Positions 6,757 through 15,474 of a stretch of DNA of 64,000 nt are shown here, one piece after another (position 1 is the first letter of the stretch; each line of letters starts with the position of its first letter). Both the position numbers and the translations under genes were made by a program. Source of the DNA: Sphingomonas sp. MA1305 (GTDB lineage: Bacteria; Pseudomonadota; Alphaproteobacteria; Sphingomonadales; Sphingomonadaceae); contig NZ_RCVT01000002.1 in the NCBI RefSeq assembly GCF_016107325.1, positions 744,001 to 808,000 of the forward strand, in the 5' to 3' direction. The notes under the pieces are model-generated. The model saw only the letters and a program-made list of their open reading frames with translations. It did not search any database and had not been told where the DNA came from.

Positions 6757-7167
6757 ATGGCCGACAATCCGATGAGCGTGTTCCAGGTCGCCGGCCGCGC
6801 GATGAGCGCGCAGCTGCTGCGGATGAACACCACCGCGTCGAACCTCGCCAATGTCGGTGGCATCGCCGGCTCGGCGGACGCCGCCTACAAGACGATGAAG
6901 CCGGTGTTCCGCACCAGCTTCGACGCCGCCAACGGCCTCGCCACCGTCGACGTCGAGAAGATCGTAACCGCCGGTGAAACGCCCACCAAGCGCTACGACC
7001 CGGCCAATCCCTTGGCCGACAAGGACGGCAATATCTACGAGGCCGCCGTCGATGAGACCCGCGAGCTGGTCGACATGATGGAGACCGCGCGCTCGTACCA
7101 AAACAACGTCGAAGTGATGAACACTGCCAAGCAGCTCACGCTCGACACCCTCAAGCTGGGCCGCTGA
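6757..7167 (+). CDS. flgC: Flagellar proximal rod protein FlgC
   Basis: FlgC is the second proximal rod subunit. The 136-aa length equals the family norm. The N-terminal rod motif reads TTASNLANVGGIAGSADAAY (about residues 25-44). The C-terminal helix ELVDMMETARSYQNNVEVMNT (about 106-126) is the conserved Flg_bbr_C motif that packs in the helical rod core. The gene lies between flgB and flgD with gaps of three and two bases, indicating one mRNA. No signal peptide is present. Confidence 0.95.
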   Translation: MADNPMSVFQVAGRAMSAQLLRMNTTASNLANVGGIAGSADAAYKTMKPVFRTSFDAANGLATVDVEKIVTAGETPTKRYDPANPLADKDGNIYEAAVDETRELVDMMETARSYQNNVEVMNTAKQLTLDTLKLGR

Positions 7168-7169
7168 CC

Positions 7170-7859
7170 ATGGTAGACTCCACCACCACCGACTATGCCT
7201 CGATGGGCATCGCCACCACCGCATCGCTGACCACCCCCAAGGTTTCGACCACGGGCAACAAGACGACGCTCGACCAGTCCGACTTCCTCGCGCTGATGAC
7301 GGCGCAGCTGAAGAACCAGGATCCGCTGAGCCCCGTCGACAACACGCAGATGGTCGCCCAGATGGCGCAATTCTCGTCGGTCGCCGGCATCAGCCAGATG
7401 AACACGACGCTGACCAATCTCGCCACCAAGCTCGGCGGCTCCACCGCCGCCGACGCGATGAGCTACGTCGGCAAGACCGTGCTGGTCCAGGGCACCACCG
7501 CTTATGCGCGGTCCGACGGATCGCTCGACGGTGCGGTCGAGCTCGACAAGGACGCGACGCAGGTCACCGTCTCGATCGCCGATGCCAATGGCGGCACCGT
7601 CCGCCAGCTGCAGCTCGGTGCGACCAAGGCGGGCAGCGCCAACTGGCAGTGGGACGGCAAGGACGAGGACGGCAATGCCGTCACCAACGGCCCGTTCACG
7701 ATCAGCGTCGCCGCCGCCAACGCCAATACCGACATCGCCGCGGCCAGCCTGGTCTGGGCGCCGGTCGAATCGGTGTCGCTGCCCTCCAGCGGCTCGCCCG
7801 TGCTCAAGGTCGTTGGGGTCGGCGACGTGAAGCCGGCCGACGTCCGCTCCGCCACCTGA
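7170..7859 (+). CDS. flgD: Hook-capping scaffold protein FlgD
   Basis: FlgD caps the growing hook and is needed for FlgE assembly, then is displaced by FlgK. The 229-aa product shows the family N-terminus: LDQSDFLALMTAQLKNQDPL (about residues 32-51) followed by DNTQMVAQMAQFSSVAGI. The middle and C-terminal part is the FlgD Ig-like/tudor region with a WQWDGKDEDGNAV segment (about 155-170) typical of the FlgD_ig domain. It starts two bases after flgC and is followed by a 43-base gap with a good AGGAG ribosome binding site before flgE. Confidence 0.95.
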   Translation: MVDSTTTDYASMGIATTASLTTPKVSTTGNKTTLDQSDFLALMTAQLKNQDPLSPVDNTQMVAQMAQFSSVAGISQMNTTLTNLATKLGGSTAADAMSYVGKTVLVQGTTAYARSDGSLDGAVELDKDATQVTVSIADANGGTVRQLQLGATKAGSANWQWDGKDEDGNAVTNGPFTISVAAANANTDIAAASLVWAPVESVSLPSSGSPVLKVVGVGDVKPADVRSAT

Positions 7860-7902
7860 ACCACCCTCTCTCCCTGCCAGCCTTCTCTCAGGAGTAAACC
7901 CG

Positions 7903-9213
7903 ATGTCCTTCTTCACCTCTTTGTCCGGCCTGCAGGCTTCGCAGACCGACATGGCCACCATCTCGCACAACCTCGCCAACGTCTCGACCACCGGCTTCAA
8001 GAAGAGCCGTACCGAATTCGCCGACATCATCGCGTCGAGCGTGTCGACCGACCCGCGCAAGATGGTCGGCTCGGGCGTCGTGGTGAAGGGCTCGGCGCAG
8101 CAGTTCAAGGAAGGCAACCTCACCACCACGTCGAACGCGCTCGACCTGGCGCTGGTCGGCGAGGGCTTCTTCACGCTGCGCACCACCGGCGTCAGCGACG
8201 CGCTCGCCTATACCCGCAACGGCAGCTTCTCGGTCGATTCGAACAACAACGTCGTCGATGCGCAGGGCTCGTACCTGCTCGTCTACCCGGTCGACAGCGA
8301 CGGCAACGTCACCTCGACCAGCCAGTCGGGCCTGACCCAGCTGCAGATCCAGCAGACCAGCGGCACGCCCAAGGGCACGTCGAACGTGTCGACGGCGGTG
8401 CAGCTGTCGGCGACCTCGACGACCAAAGCGCCGACCGCGGCCAAGCCGTTCAGCCGCACCGATCCGACCACCTACAACAATTCGGTCGCGACGCGCATCT
8501 ACGATGCCAACGGCAACCCGCAGACGATGACCAGCTATTACGTGCGCACGGCCGATGCCGACAGCAACGCCGGCACGCTCGGCACCTGGTCGGTCTATTC
8601 CTATGTCGGCGACCAGCCGCTCAGCTCGGGCGGCAACGTGGACGTGAACGGCAAGCCCTGCGCGACGCTCACCTTCGACAGCAAGGGCGCGCTTGCGTCG
8701 ATCAACGGCACCGCCGGTGCCAAGTCGATCGCCTACGACCAGTTCGTGCCGGCCTCGGGCGCCGCGGCGCAGAGCGTGACGCTCAATCTCGCCAATTCGA
8801 CGCAGCTGCCGTCGGCCTTCTCGGTCAATTCCAAGACGCAGGACGGCGTGCCGGTCGGCCAGCTGTCGGGCGTCACCGTCACCGACGCCGGCCTGATCCA
8901 GGCGAGCTTCTCGAACGGCGACATCGTCCCGCTCGGCAAGGTCGCGCTGTCGAGCTTCTCGACCCCGACCGGCCTGCGCCAGATCGGCAACAGCTATTGG
9001 GCGGCGACCGGCGTGTCCGGCGCGGCCAAGCTCGGTTCGGCTTCGGCCGACGGCTTCGGTTCGCTGATGTCGGGCACGATCGAGGGCTCGAACGTCGACA
9101 TCACCGAAGAGCTGGTCAATCTGATCGCGGCGCAGCGCAACTTCCAGGCGAATGCCAAGGCGCTCGATACCGCCAGCCAGGTGTCGCAGACCATCTTCAA
9201 CATCCGCAGCTGA
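7903..9213 (+). CDS. flgE: Flagellar hook protein FlgE
   Basis: FlgE polymerises into the hook, the flexible joint between rod and filament. The 436-aa protein has the N-terminal core MSFFTSLSGLQASQTDMATI then SHNLANVSTTGFKKSRTEF. The central exposed region is rich in Ser, Thr and Gly. The C-terminal core has EGSNVDITEELVNLIAAQRNFQANAKALDTA. These are the Flg_bb_rod, FlaE and Flg_bbr_C domains in order. The length is typical for the short hook proteins of this group. It is preceded by AGGAG and followed by flgF after 29 bases. Confidence 0.96.
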   Translation: MSFFTSLSGLQASQTDMATISHNLANVSTTGFKKSRTEFADIIASSVSTDPRKMVGSGVVVKGSAQQFKEGNLTTTSNALDLALVGEGFFTLRTTGVSDALAYTRNGSFSVDSNNNVVDAQGSYLLVYPVDSDGNVTSTSQSGLTQLQIQQTSGTPKGTSNVSTAVQLSATSTTKAPTAAKPFSRTDPTTYNNSVATRIYDANGNPQTMTSYYVRTADADSNAGTLGTWSVYSYVGDQPLSSGGNVDVNGKPCATLTFDSKGALASINGTAGAKSIAYDQFVPASGAAAQSVTLNLANSTQLPSAFSVNSKTQDGVPVGQLSGVTVTDAGLIQASFSNGDIVPLGKVALSSFSTPTGLRQIGNSYWAATGVSGAAKLGSASADGFGSLMSGTIEGSNVDITEELVNLIAAQRNFQANAKALDTASQVSQTIFNIRS

Positions 9214-9242
9214 TCGATCGCGACGGCGCAGGGAGCAGGTAA

Positions 9243-9995
9243 GTGGACAAGCTGGTCTATACCGCGGCGACGGGCCTCAAGGCGCACATGGCGGCGCAGG
9301 CGGCCATCGCCAACAATATGGCGAACGCGTCCACCACCGGCTTCCGCGCCGATCGCGTCGTCTTCGACCGCATTCTGCTCAAGGGCGGCGGGTCGACGCT
9401 GGAGGCGCGCATGCCGACCAGCGAAGAGGTCACCGACGCGGATCGCACCCCGGGTGCGATCCAGTCGACCGGCCGCGCGCTCGACGTCGCGATATCGGGC
9501 AACAGCGACTGGCTGGCGGTGCAGGCCGCCGACGGCAGCGAAGCCTATACCCGCCGCGGTGATCTGGAGGTCGCGCCGACCGGCGTGCTGCAGACCGGCG
9601 ACGGCTATATCGTGCAAGGGCAGGGCGGGCCGATCACCATCCCGCCGCACGACAGCCTGACGATCGCCCCGGACGGCACGATCTCGATCGTGCCCCAGGG
9701 TGGCGATCCCAAGAATCCGCAGATCGTCGATCGACTGAAACTCGCCAGCACCAAGGGCGCGGATACGGTCAAGGGGCTCGACAATCTGCTGCGCGTGCGC
9801 GGCGGCGGCACCCTGCCGGCCAATCTCGACGCCAAGGTGCAGGGCGGCGCGCTGGAAGGCTCCAACGTCAACATGACGCAGGCGCTGGTCGACATGATCG
9901 AGAATCAGCGCAGCTACGAGGTGCAGGCCAACCTCATGAAATCGGCCAAGGACATGGACGAGAGCAGCACCTCAGTGATGCGTCTGCCGAGCTAA
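9243..9995 (+). CDS. flgF: Flagellar rod protein FlgF
   Basis: FlgF lies in the rod between the proximal subunits and FlgG. The 250-aa sequence begins with a GTG codon at 9243, preceded by GGGAGCAGG. It has the rod motif NNMANASTTGFRADRVVFDR (about residues 24-43) and the conserved GYIVQGQGGPITIPP segment in the middle. The C-terminal helix GSNVNMTQALVDMIENQRSY ends the core. It resembles the downstream FlgG in overall plan but lacks FlgG's characteristic loop. The stop is 12 bases before the flgG ATG. Confidence 0.95.
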   Translation: MDKLVYTAATGLKAHMAAQAAIANNMANASTTGFRADRVVFDRILLKGGGSTLEARMPTSEEVTDADRTPGAIQSTGRALDVAISGNSDWLAVQAADGSEAYTRRGDLEVAPTGVLQTGDGYIVQGQGGPITIPPHDSLTIAPDGTISIVPQGGDPKNPQIVDRLKLASTKGADTVKGLDNLLRVRGGGTLPANLDAKVQGGALEGSNVNMTQALVDMIENQRSYEVQANLMKSAKDMDESSTSVMRLPS

Positions 9996-10007
9996 GGGAA
10001 GAAGAGC

Positions 10008-10796
10008 ATGTCATCCGCAGCCATGCATATCGCGCGTACCGGGCTCGACGCCCAGGACACGCGCATGCGCGTCATCTCGAACAATCTCGCCAACGTTTCG
10101 ACGACGGGGTTCAAGAAGGACCGCGCCGCGTTCGAAACGCTCGCCTATCAGACGATCACCGCGCCCGGCGCGTCGTCGACCGCCGACACCAAATATGCCA
10201 CCGGTCTCAACCTCGGCACCGGCGTGCGCATCCAGGGCACGGCGCGCATCGACACGCAGGGGTCGCTGCAGCAGACCGGCAACAGCTTCGACCTCGCGCT
10301 CGACGGCGACGGCTATTTCCAGATCCAGCTGCCCGGCGGCAATCTCGGCTACACCCGCGCCGGCAATTTCGCGCGCAGCCCCGAAGGCCAGCTGATCACG
10401 TCCGAAGGCTATCAGGTGATGCCCGGCATCACCATTCCGGCCAATGCCACATCGGTGTCGATCGGCACCGACGGCACCGTCACCGCCCAGGTGCCGGGCC
10501 AGACCGATGCGACCAACCTCGGCCAGATCCAGATCGCCAGCTTCCCCAATCCCACCGGCCTGCAGTCGGTCGGCGACAATTACCTGCGCGAAACCGCCTC
10601 GTCCGGCGCGGCCAACATGGGGATCGCCGGCCAGGACGGCCGCGGCAACATCCGCCAGGGCAATCTCGAGGCGTCCAACGTCAACGTCGTCGAGGAACTC
10701 GTCGACATGATCGAGACGCAGCGCGCCTATGAGGTCAATTCCAAGATGATCTCGGCGACCGACGACATGCTCAAATACGTCAACCAGAACCTCTGA
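10008..10796 (+). CDS. flgG: Flagellar distal rod protein FlgG
   Basis: FlgG forms the distal rod, the drive shaft that passes through the P and L rings. The 262-aa protein matches the family length almost exactly. The N-terminal core has ISNNLANVSTTGFKKDRAAF. The middle has LDGDGYFQIQLPGGNLGYTRAGNF, the conserved GDGYFQ segment. The C-terminal core is EASNVNVVEELVDMIETQRAYEVNSK. An AGGG-type ribosome binding site precedes the ATG. The gene ends 14 bases before flgH. Confidence 0.97.
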   Translation: MSSAAMHIARTGLDAQDTRMRVISNNLANVSTTGFKKDRAAFETLAYQTITAPGASSTADTKYATGLNLGTGVRIQGTARIDTQGSLQQTGNSFDLALDGDGYFQIQLPGGNLGYTRAGNFARSPEGQLITSEGYQVMPGITIPANATSVSIGTDGTVTAQVPGQTDATNLGQIQIASFPNPTGLQSVGDNYLRETASSGAANMGIAGQDGRGNIRQGNLEASNVNVVEELVDMIETQRAYEVNSKMISATDDMLKYVNQNL

Positions 10797-10810
10797 TCGG
10801 TATCCGACCC

Positions 10811-11542
10811 ATGGCTTCCCGCGCTCCCACCCCGTTCCGCCTCGGCGCCTATTGGGCCGAACTCGCGCTCGCCGCGGCGTCCGGGCTGCTCGTCCTTGCC
10901 GCGCTTGCCCCCGGTGACGCGCAGGCCGGCATCTTCGGCAAGAAGACGCCGCCGGAGGATTTCAGCGTCACCCGCGCGCCGGTGGCGCAGCCGGTCGCCG
11001 CACCCGCCAACGGCGCCATCTTCCAGGCCGGCGACGGCTATGCCGCCCTTTACGAGGGCTGGCGCGCGCGCAAGGTCGGCGACCCGCTGACCATCGTGCT
11101 GGTCGAGCGCACCGCCGCGTCGAAGTCGGCGAGTTCGAAGCTTGATTCGTCCGGCTCGGGCAGCGTCACGCCGCCCGCCACCGGTCCGCTCAGCCTGTTC
11201 AAGAACAGCGACGTGTCGGCCAGCGGTGCGCGCAGTTTCGACGGCAAGGGGGCCGCCGATCAGGCCAATTCGCTGTCGGGCGAGATTTCGGTGACGGTGG
11301 CGCAGGTCTATCCGAACGGCACGATGCTGGTGCAGGGGCAGAAGCGCGTCACGCTCAACCGCGGCGACGAATTCGTCCGCATCAAGGGCATCGTCCGCGC
11401 TGCCGACGTCGATGCGGAAAACCGCGTGCCCTCGACCCGCGTCGCCGATGCGCAGATCGCCTACACCGGCAAGGGCGATGTCGCCCGCGCCAGCCGGCAG
11501 GGCTGGCTGAGCCGCTTCTTCTCCGTGATCAGCCCGTTCTAA
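10811..11542 (+). CDS. flgH: Flagellar L-ring protein FlgH without lipobox
   Basis: FlgH builds the L ring in the outer membrane. The 243-aa protein has the conserved FlgH body: PLTIVLVERTAASKSASSKL (about residues 91-110), an EISVTVAQVYPNGTMLVQGQKRVTLN core and the RVADAQIAYTGKGDV ending near the C-terminus. The N-terminus has a hydrophobic export signal (about 17-33) ending in DAQAG. The protein contains no cysteine at all, so the lipobox that anchors enteric FlgH as a lipoprotein is missing; signal peptidase I cleavage after AQA is more likely. A 57-base gap with a hairpin separates it from flgI. Confidence 0.95.
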   Translation: MASRAPTPFRLGAYWAELALAAASGLLVLAALAPGDAQAGIFGKKTPPEDFSVTRAPVAQPVAAPANGAIFQAGDGYAALYEGWRARKVGDPLTIVLVERTAASKSASSKLDSSGSGSVTPPATGPLSLFKNSDVSASGARSFDGKGAADQANSLSGEISVTVAQVYPNGTMLVQGQKRVTLNRGDEFVRIKGIVRAADVDAENRVPSTRVADAQIAYTGKGDVARASRQGWLSRFFSVISPF

Positions 11543-11551
11543 CCCTCTCCG

Positions 11552-11582
11552 CGCCATGGTTAGCGGTTCGGTAACCATGGCG
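11552..11582. repeat. Inverted repeat in the flgH-flgI gap
   Basis: Two perfect 11-base arms (11552-11562 and 11572-11582, CGCCATGGTTA and its reverse complement) enclose a 9-base loop. It lies 18 bases before the flgI start. No T-run follows, so it is not an obvious terminator. The centre also fits a CtrA-like TTAA-N7-TTAAC box at seven of nine positions (11560-11575). Confidence 0.6.
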
Positions 11583-11599
11583 GTGGCAGGATCTTCGAC

Positions 11600-12700
11600 A
11601 TGACCTTGCGTGCGCTCTTCCTCGGCCTGCTGTCGCTGTTCGTCGCGACCGCACCTGCCCATGCCGACCGGATCAAGGATCTCGGCGGCTTCCAGGGCAT
11701 CCGTTCGAACCAGCTGACCGGCTATGGCGTGGTCGTCGGCCTGCCCGGCACGGGCGACGACAATCTCGAATATACCGTCCAGTCGCTGAAGGCGGTCGCC
11801 TCGCGCTTCGGGCTGCAGCTGCCGCCGGGCGCCAATCCGGGAATGAAGAACGCCGCGGTGGTGATGATCACCGCCGAACTGCCGCCGTTCGCCAAGCCCG
11901 GCCAGCGCCTCGACATCACCGTTGCCTCGATGGGCAAGGCCAAGTCGCTGCGCGGCGGCAGCCTGGTGCTGACCCCGCTGCTCGGCGCCGACAATCAGAT
12001 CTATGCGATGGCGCAAGGTAATCTTGCCGTCGGCGGCCTCGGGGCGGAGGGGGCGGACGGATCGCGGATCGTCGTCAACGTGCCCTCGACCGGTCGTATT
12101 CCGGAGGGCGCCACCGTCGAACGCGCGGTGCAGACCGGCTTCGACACCGCGCCGACGCTGACCTTCAACCTCCAGCGCGCCGATTTCACCACCGCCCAGA
12201 ACGTCGCCGCCGCGATCAACAAGACGCTCGGCTTCGGCACCGCCCAGGCGGTCGACGCGGTGTCGGTGGCGGTGCGCGCGCCGCAGGGGGCGGACGTGCG
12301 CGCGACATTGATGTCGACGATCGAGAACCTCGACGTCGTCTCCGCCGAGCCGCCCGCAAAAGTAATTGTAAATGCGCGCACCGGAACGGTCGTTATATCC
12401 TCTGCGGTCAGGGTGGGTCCGGCCGCGGTGACGCACGGCAAGCTGACCGTGCGCATCGACGAGAACCAACGGATCAGCCAGCCGGCGCCGTTCAGCCAGG
12501 GCCAGACCGCGGTGCAGCAACGCTCCAACGTCGCCGTCGAGGAAGAGAAGAAGCCGATGTTCCTTCTGAATCCCGGGCCCAAGCTGGCCGATGTCGTCAA
12601 GGCGGTGAACGCGATCGGCGCCTCGCCGGCGGATCTGGTCGCGATCCTCGAGGCGCTCAAGGAGGCGGGCAGCCTCAAGGCGGAGCTCGTCGTCCTGTGA
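11600..12700 (+). CDS. flgI: Flagellar P-ring protein FlgI
   Basis: FlgI forms the P ring around the rod in the peptidoglycan layer. The 366-aa precursor starts with a standard signal peptide (hydrophobic stretch about residues 4-19, cleavage after AHA). The mature start DRIKDLGGFQGIRSNQLTGY is the family hallmark, followed by GVVVGLPGTGDD. The C-terminal part has LADVVKAVNAIGASPADLVAIL. Length is normal. It ends overlapping flgJ by four bases (GTGA). Assembly should depend on FlgA encoded at 4472-4975. Confidence 0.97.
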   Translation: MTLRALFLGLLSLFVATAPAHADRIKDLGGFQGIRSNQLTGYGVVVGLPGTGDDNLEYTVQSLKAVASRFGLQLPPGANPGMKNAAVVMITAELPPFAKPGQRLDITVASMGKAKSLRGGSLVLTPLLGADNQIYAMAQGNLAVGGLGAEGADGSRIVVNVPSTGRIPEGATVERAVQTGFDTAPTLTFNLQRADFTTAQNVAAAINKTLGFGTAQAVDAVSVAVRAPQGADVRATLMSTIENLDVVSAEPPAKVIVNARTGTVVISSAVRVGPAAVTHGKLTVRIDENQRISQPAPFSQGQTAVQQRSNVAVEEEKKPMFLLNPGPKLADVVKAVNAIGASPADLVAILEALKEAGSLKAELVVL

Positions 12701-13041
12701 CGACGCCGCTCGCCGCCGCGCCGCAGGCGCTCCAGTCGACCGCGGGTGGCCTGTCGACCGACACGTCGCGGCTGAAGAACGCCGACAATCTCAAGAAGGC
12801 GGGCGAGAAGTTCGAGGCGGTGTTCACCGGCATGATGCTGAAGAGCATGCGCCAGACCCATCTCGCCGAACCGTTGTTCGATTCGAAAGCGATCGACACC
12901 TTTACCGACATGCAGGATCAGCGTCTGGCGCAGACGATGGCCGAGCATACGCCGATCGGTATCGGCAAGGCGATGACCTCTTTCCTCGCCAAGTCGCAAT
13001 CGGATCTTAACGGTTCGGCGGCAGACCCGCCGACATCATGA
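12697..13041 (+). CDS. flgJ: FlgJ rod-binding domain protein (single-domain form)
   Basis: FlgJ caps the growing rod. The 114-aa product contains only the N-terminal rod-binding domain: LKKAGEKFEAVFTGMMLKSM (about residues 31-50) and DMQDQRLAQTMAEHTPIGIG (about 69-88). The C-terminal muramidase domain of enteric FlgJ (about 313 aa) is absent, as in most alphaproteobacteria. The lytic transglycosylase at 2841-3692 is a good candidate for the detached enzyme. The GTG start at 12697 overlaps the flgI stop, and its own stop overlaps the flgK ATG, so translation of flgI, flgJ and flgK is probably coupled. Confidence 0.9.
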   Translation: MTTPLAAAPQALQSTAGGLSTDTSRLKNADNLKKAGEKFEAVFTGMMLKSMRQTHLAEPLFDSKAIDTFTDMQDQRLAQTMAEHTPIGIGKAMTSFLAKSQSDLNGSAADPPTS

Positions 13042-14384
13042 GCGACCTGCTCGCCATCGGCGCCTCGGGCGTCCGCGCGTACCAGACCGCGCTAGCCACC
13101 GTCGGCGAGAATATCGCCAACGTGGGAACGACGGGCTATACCCGTCGCGCCGTGCAGGTTGCCGAGGTTCCGGGCGGCAGTGGCTCGGTCAATCAATATG
13201 GCGCGGGCAATGGCGTCACGCTGACCGGCATCGCGCGGTCCAGCGATACCTATTCCACCGCCGCGCTGCGGGCCTCGACGTCCGATCTCAGCCGCACCAC
13301 CAAGGGCGCGACCTGGCTCGACCGGATCGACGGCGCGCTGACCGGCAACGCGCTGACGTCGCGGATGACCTCCTTCTTCGCGGCATCGCAGTCGCTGGCC
13401 GCGGAACCCGATTCGAGCGCGCTACGTACCAGCATGTACAGCGCCGCCAACACGCTGGCGGTGTCGTTCAGCGCGACCGGCCAGGCCTTCGATCAGATCG
13501 ATACCGATCTCGACACCGCGGGCCGCCAGGCCGCGACCGACCTGTCGTCGCTCGGTACCTCGCTGGCCGGGATCAACGACGGTCTTGGGCGTGCCGCGCC
13601 GGGCAGCACCGCCGCCGCGCAGCTGATGGATCAGCGCGACCAGATCCTGACCAAGATGAGCGAACAGGTCGACCTGTCGGTCAGCTTCGATTCCCTCGGC
13701 CGCTCCACCGTCACGCTGGCGCAATCGAGCGGCGCGCCGTTCGTGAAGGGCAATAGCTCCGGCATCGTCAGCTATGAACGCGACGACAATGGCCAGGCGA
13801 CCTTCTCGCAGATCGTCGACGGCATTGCGACCCAGCTGACGCCGAACGGCGGCACGATCGCCGGCATCACCGACGGCGCGCAGCGCGTCGCCGCCAACCG
13901 CGACGCGCTAAACGGCCTGACCAGCAGCTTCGTGAAAACGGTCAACGACAATCAGGCGGCGGGCGAGGATCAGAACGGGGTCCAGGGCACCGCGATCTTC
14001 GCGGTCGGCAGCACGCCGACCGATATCACGCTCGCGGCGGGCTTCACCGATGGCAGCAAGATCGCGGCGGCGGCGCCCGGCGGCGGCAAGCGCGATTCGA
14101 GCAACCTCAGCATTCTGGAACAATCGCGTCAGGGCAAGGCGTTCGAATCGACGCTGTCCGGCATGATCACCGACAACGGCACGGCCTATAAGCAGAAGTC
14201 CACGATCGCCGATGCGCAGACCGCGATCCGCGACGGGGCGGCGACCGCGCTGTCCACCTCGACCGGCGTCAACCTCGACTCCGAGGCGGTCGACCTGATG
14301 CGCTTCCAGCAGGCTTATGCCGCATCCAGCCGTGTGATCCAGGTCGCGCGCGAAACCATGCAGTCCATCCTCGACATCCGGTAG
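13038..14384 (+). CDS. flgK: Hook-filament junction protein FlgK (HAP1)
   Basis: FlgK is the first hook-associated protein and links the hook to FlgL and the filament. The 448-aa protein begins with the rod/hook core GVRAYQTALATVGENIANVG followed by TTGYTRRAVQV. The centre has QLMDQRDQILTKMSEQVDLS (about residues 194-213), a strong FlgK motif. The C-terminus has VNLDSEAVDLMRFQQAYAAS and ends in the usual MQSILDI. It is shorter than enteric FlgK (about 550 aa) through loss of exposed domain. The ATG overlaps the flgJ stop. It is expected to be a client of FlgN. Confidence 0.95.
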   Translation: MSDLLAIGASGVRAYQTALATVGENIANVGTTGYTRRAVQVAEVPGGSGSVNQYGAGNGVTLTGIARSSDTYSTAALRASTSDLSRTTKGATWLDRIDGALTGNALTSRMTSFFAASQSLAAEPDSSALRTSMYSAANTLAVSFSATGQAFDQIDTDLDTAGRQAATDLSSLGTSLAGINDGLGRAAPGSTAAAQLMDQRDQILTKMSEQVDLSVSFDSLGRSTVTLAQSSGAPFVKGNSSGIVSYERDDNGQATFSQIVDGIATQLTPNGGTIAGITDGAQRVAANRDALNGLTSSFVKTVNDNQAAGEDQNGVQGTAIFAVGSTPTDITLAAGFTDGSKIAAAAPGGGKRDSSNLSILEQSRQGKAFESTLSGMITDNGTAYKQKSTIADAQTAIRDGAATALSTSTGVNLDSEAVDLMRFQQAYAASSRVIQVARETMQSILDIR

Positions 14385-14392
14385 GCCGCGCC

Positions 14393-15289
14393 ATGCAGAT
14401 CTCCACCAGCATGTTCTACGACAATGCGGCGAGCCGCCTGTCGAAGATGAACGATCGCGCCGCGGTGCTGCAGACGCAGATCGCGACCGGCAAGAAGATT
14501 CAGCGCGCCTCGGACGACCCCAACGCGTCCGCACAGCTCGCCGAACTCGACCGCAAGGATGCGGATGCGACGGTCTACGGCAACAACATGACCATGGCGA
14601 GTTCGCTGCTCGACCAGGCGGACAGCGTGCTCAAGCAGATCAACGATCAGCTGACCCGCGCCACCGAACTTGCGACTCAGGCCGCCAATGGCACGCAGAC
14701 CGACGCGACGCGCAAGATAATCGGCACCGAACTGCAATCGATCATCGGTGCGATCACCGGCCTCGCCAACAGCACCAACGTCCGTGGCCAGCCGCTGTTC
14801 GGTACGCCGGAAGGGACGCCGGCGGTCAAGGACAACGGCGACGGCACCTTCACCTATGCCACGACCAACGTGTCGGAGGTGCCGATCGCCGATGGTCAGA
14901 CGGTACAAGCGACGGAAAGTGCGTCGCGCATCTTCAATATCGGCAACGGCAAGGACGCGCTGACCGCGCTCAGTCAGCTTGCCACGGCGCTCAACGCCGG
15001 TGGCGACGTTTCGACGGCGGTCTCGCAAGGGCTCGACGACATCAAGGCGTCGATCGATCAGGTCGCCAACGTTCAGGCGTCGGTCGGCGCGCGCGGCGCC
15101 CGCATCGATCTGCAACAGCAACTGCAGACCACCGCCAACACCGATCGCGCCGATCTGCGCTCCAAGTTGCAGGACGTCGACGTCACCGATGCGATCGTCC
15201 AGCTGCAGCAGATGATGACGCAGCTGTCGGCGACACAGGCGAGCTTCAGCAAACTCTCCAGCCTGTCGCTGTTCGATTACATCAAGTAA
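14393..15289 (+). CDS. flgL: Hook-filament junction protein FlgL (HAP3)
   Basis: FlgL joins FlgK to the flagellin filament. The 298-aa sequence has the flagellin-like N-terminal helix with LQTQIATGKKIQRASDDPNA (about residues 25-44), the standard FlgL/flagellin signature. Long coiled helices continue to about residue 120, followed by a short exposed domain. The C-terminal helix reads QLQQMMTQLSATQASFSKLS and ends in SLFDYIK. It follows flgK by eight bases and is the last gene of the flgB-L run. A 185-base gap follows before motA. Confidence 0.95.
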   Translation: MQISTSMFYDNAASRLSKMNDRAAVLQTQIATGKKIQRASDDPNASAQLAELDRKDADATVYGNNMTMASSLLDQADSVLKQINDQLTRATELATQAANGTQTDATRKIIGTELQSIIGAITGLANSTNVRGQPLFGTPEGTPAVKDNGDGTFTYATTNVSEVPIADGQTVQATESASRIFNIGNGKDALTALSQLATALNAGGDVSTAVSQGLDDIKASIDQVANVQASVGARGARIDLQQQLQTTANTDRADLRSKLQDVDVTDAIVQLQQMMTQLSATQASFSKLSSLSLFDYIK

Positions 15290-15474
15290 CGCACCGTAAT
15301 CCCGGCATGCACGCTCCGGTTCGGCGGAGCGCGGCCGCTCTGCGCCGCCATCCGTGTCGCCGCGTACCGATCTCCGGCGGCCACTAAACGCCTTCGTGGT
15401 AACCGTTTGTCTAGGAAATCCGGTTAACCCGACATGACAGGTGCCGGAACGGACCGGCCATTGGGGGGTAGCCC

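Noticed and set aside
15317..15334. GCTCCG/CGGAGC hairpin after flgL as terminator
   Set aside because: The six-base stem has no T-run and a short arm; flgL and motA may be cotranscribed.
15395..15440. Possible sigma-28 promoter upstream of motA (TAAACGCC ... ACCGTTTG)
   Set aside because: The spacing between the two elements is two bases shorter than at flgM and the -10 match is weak.
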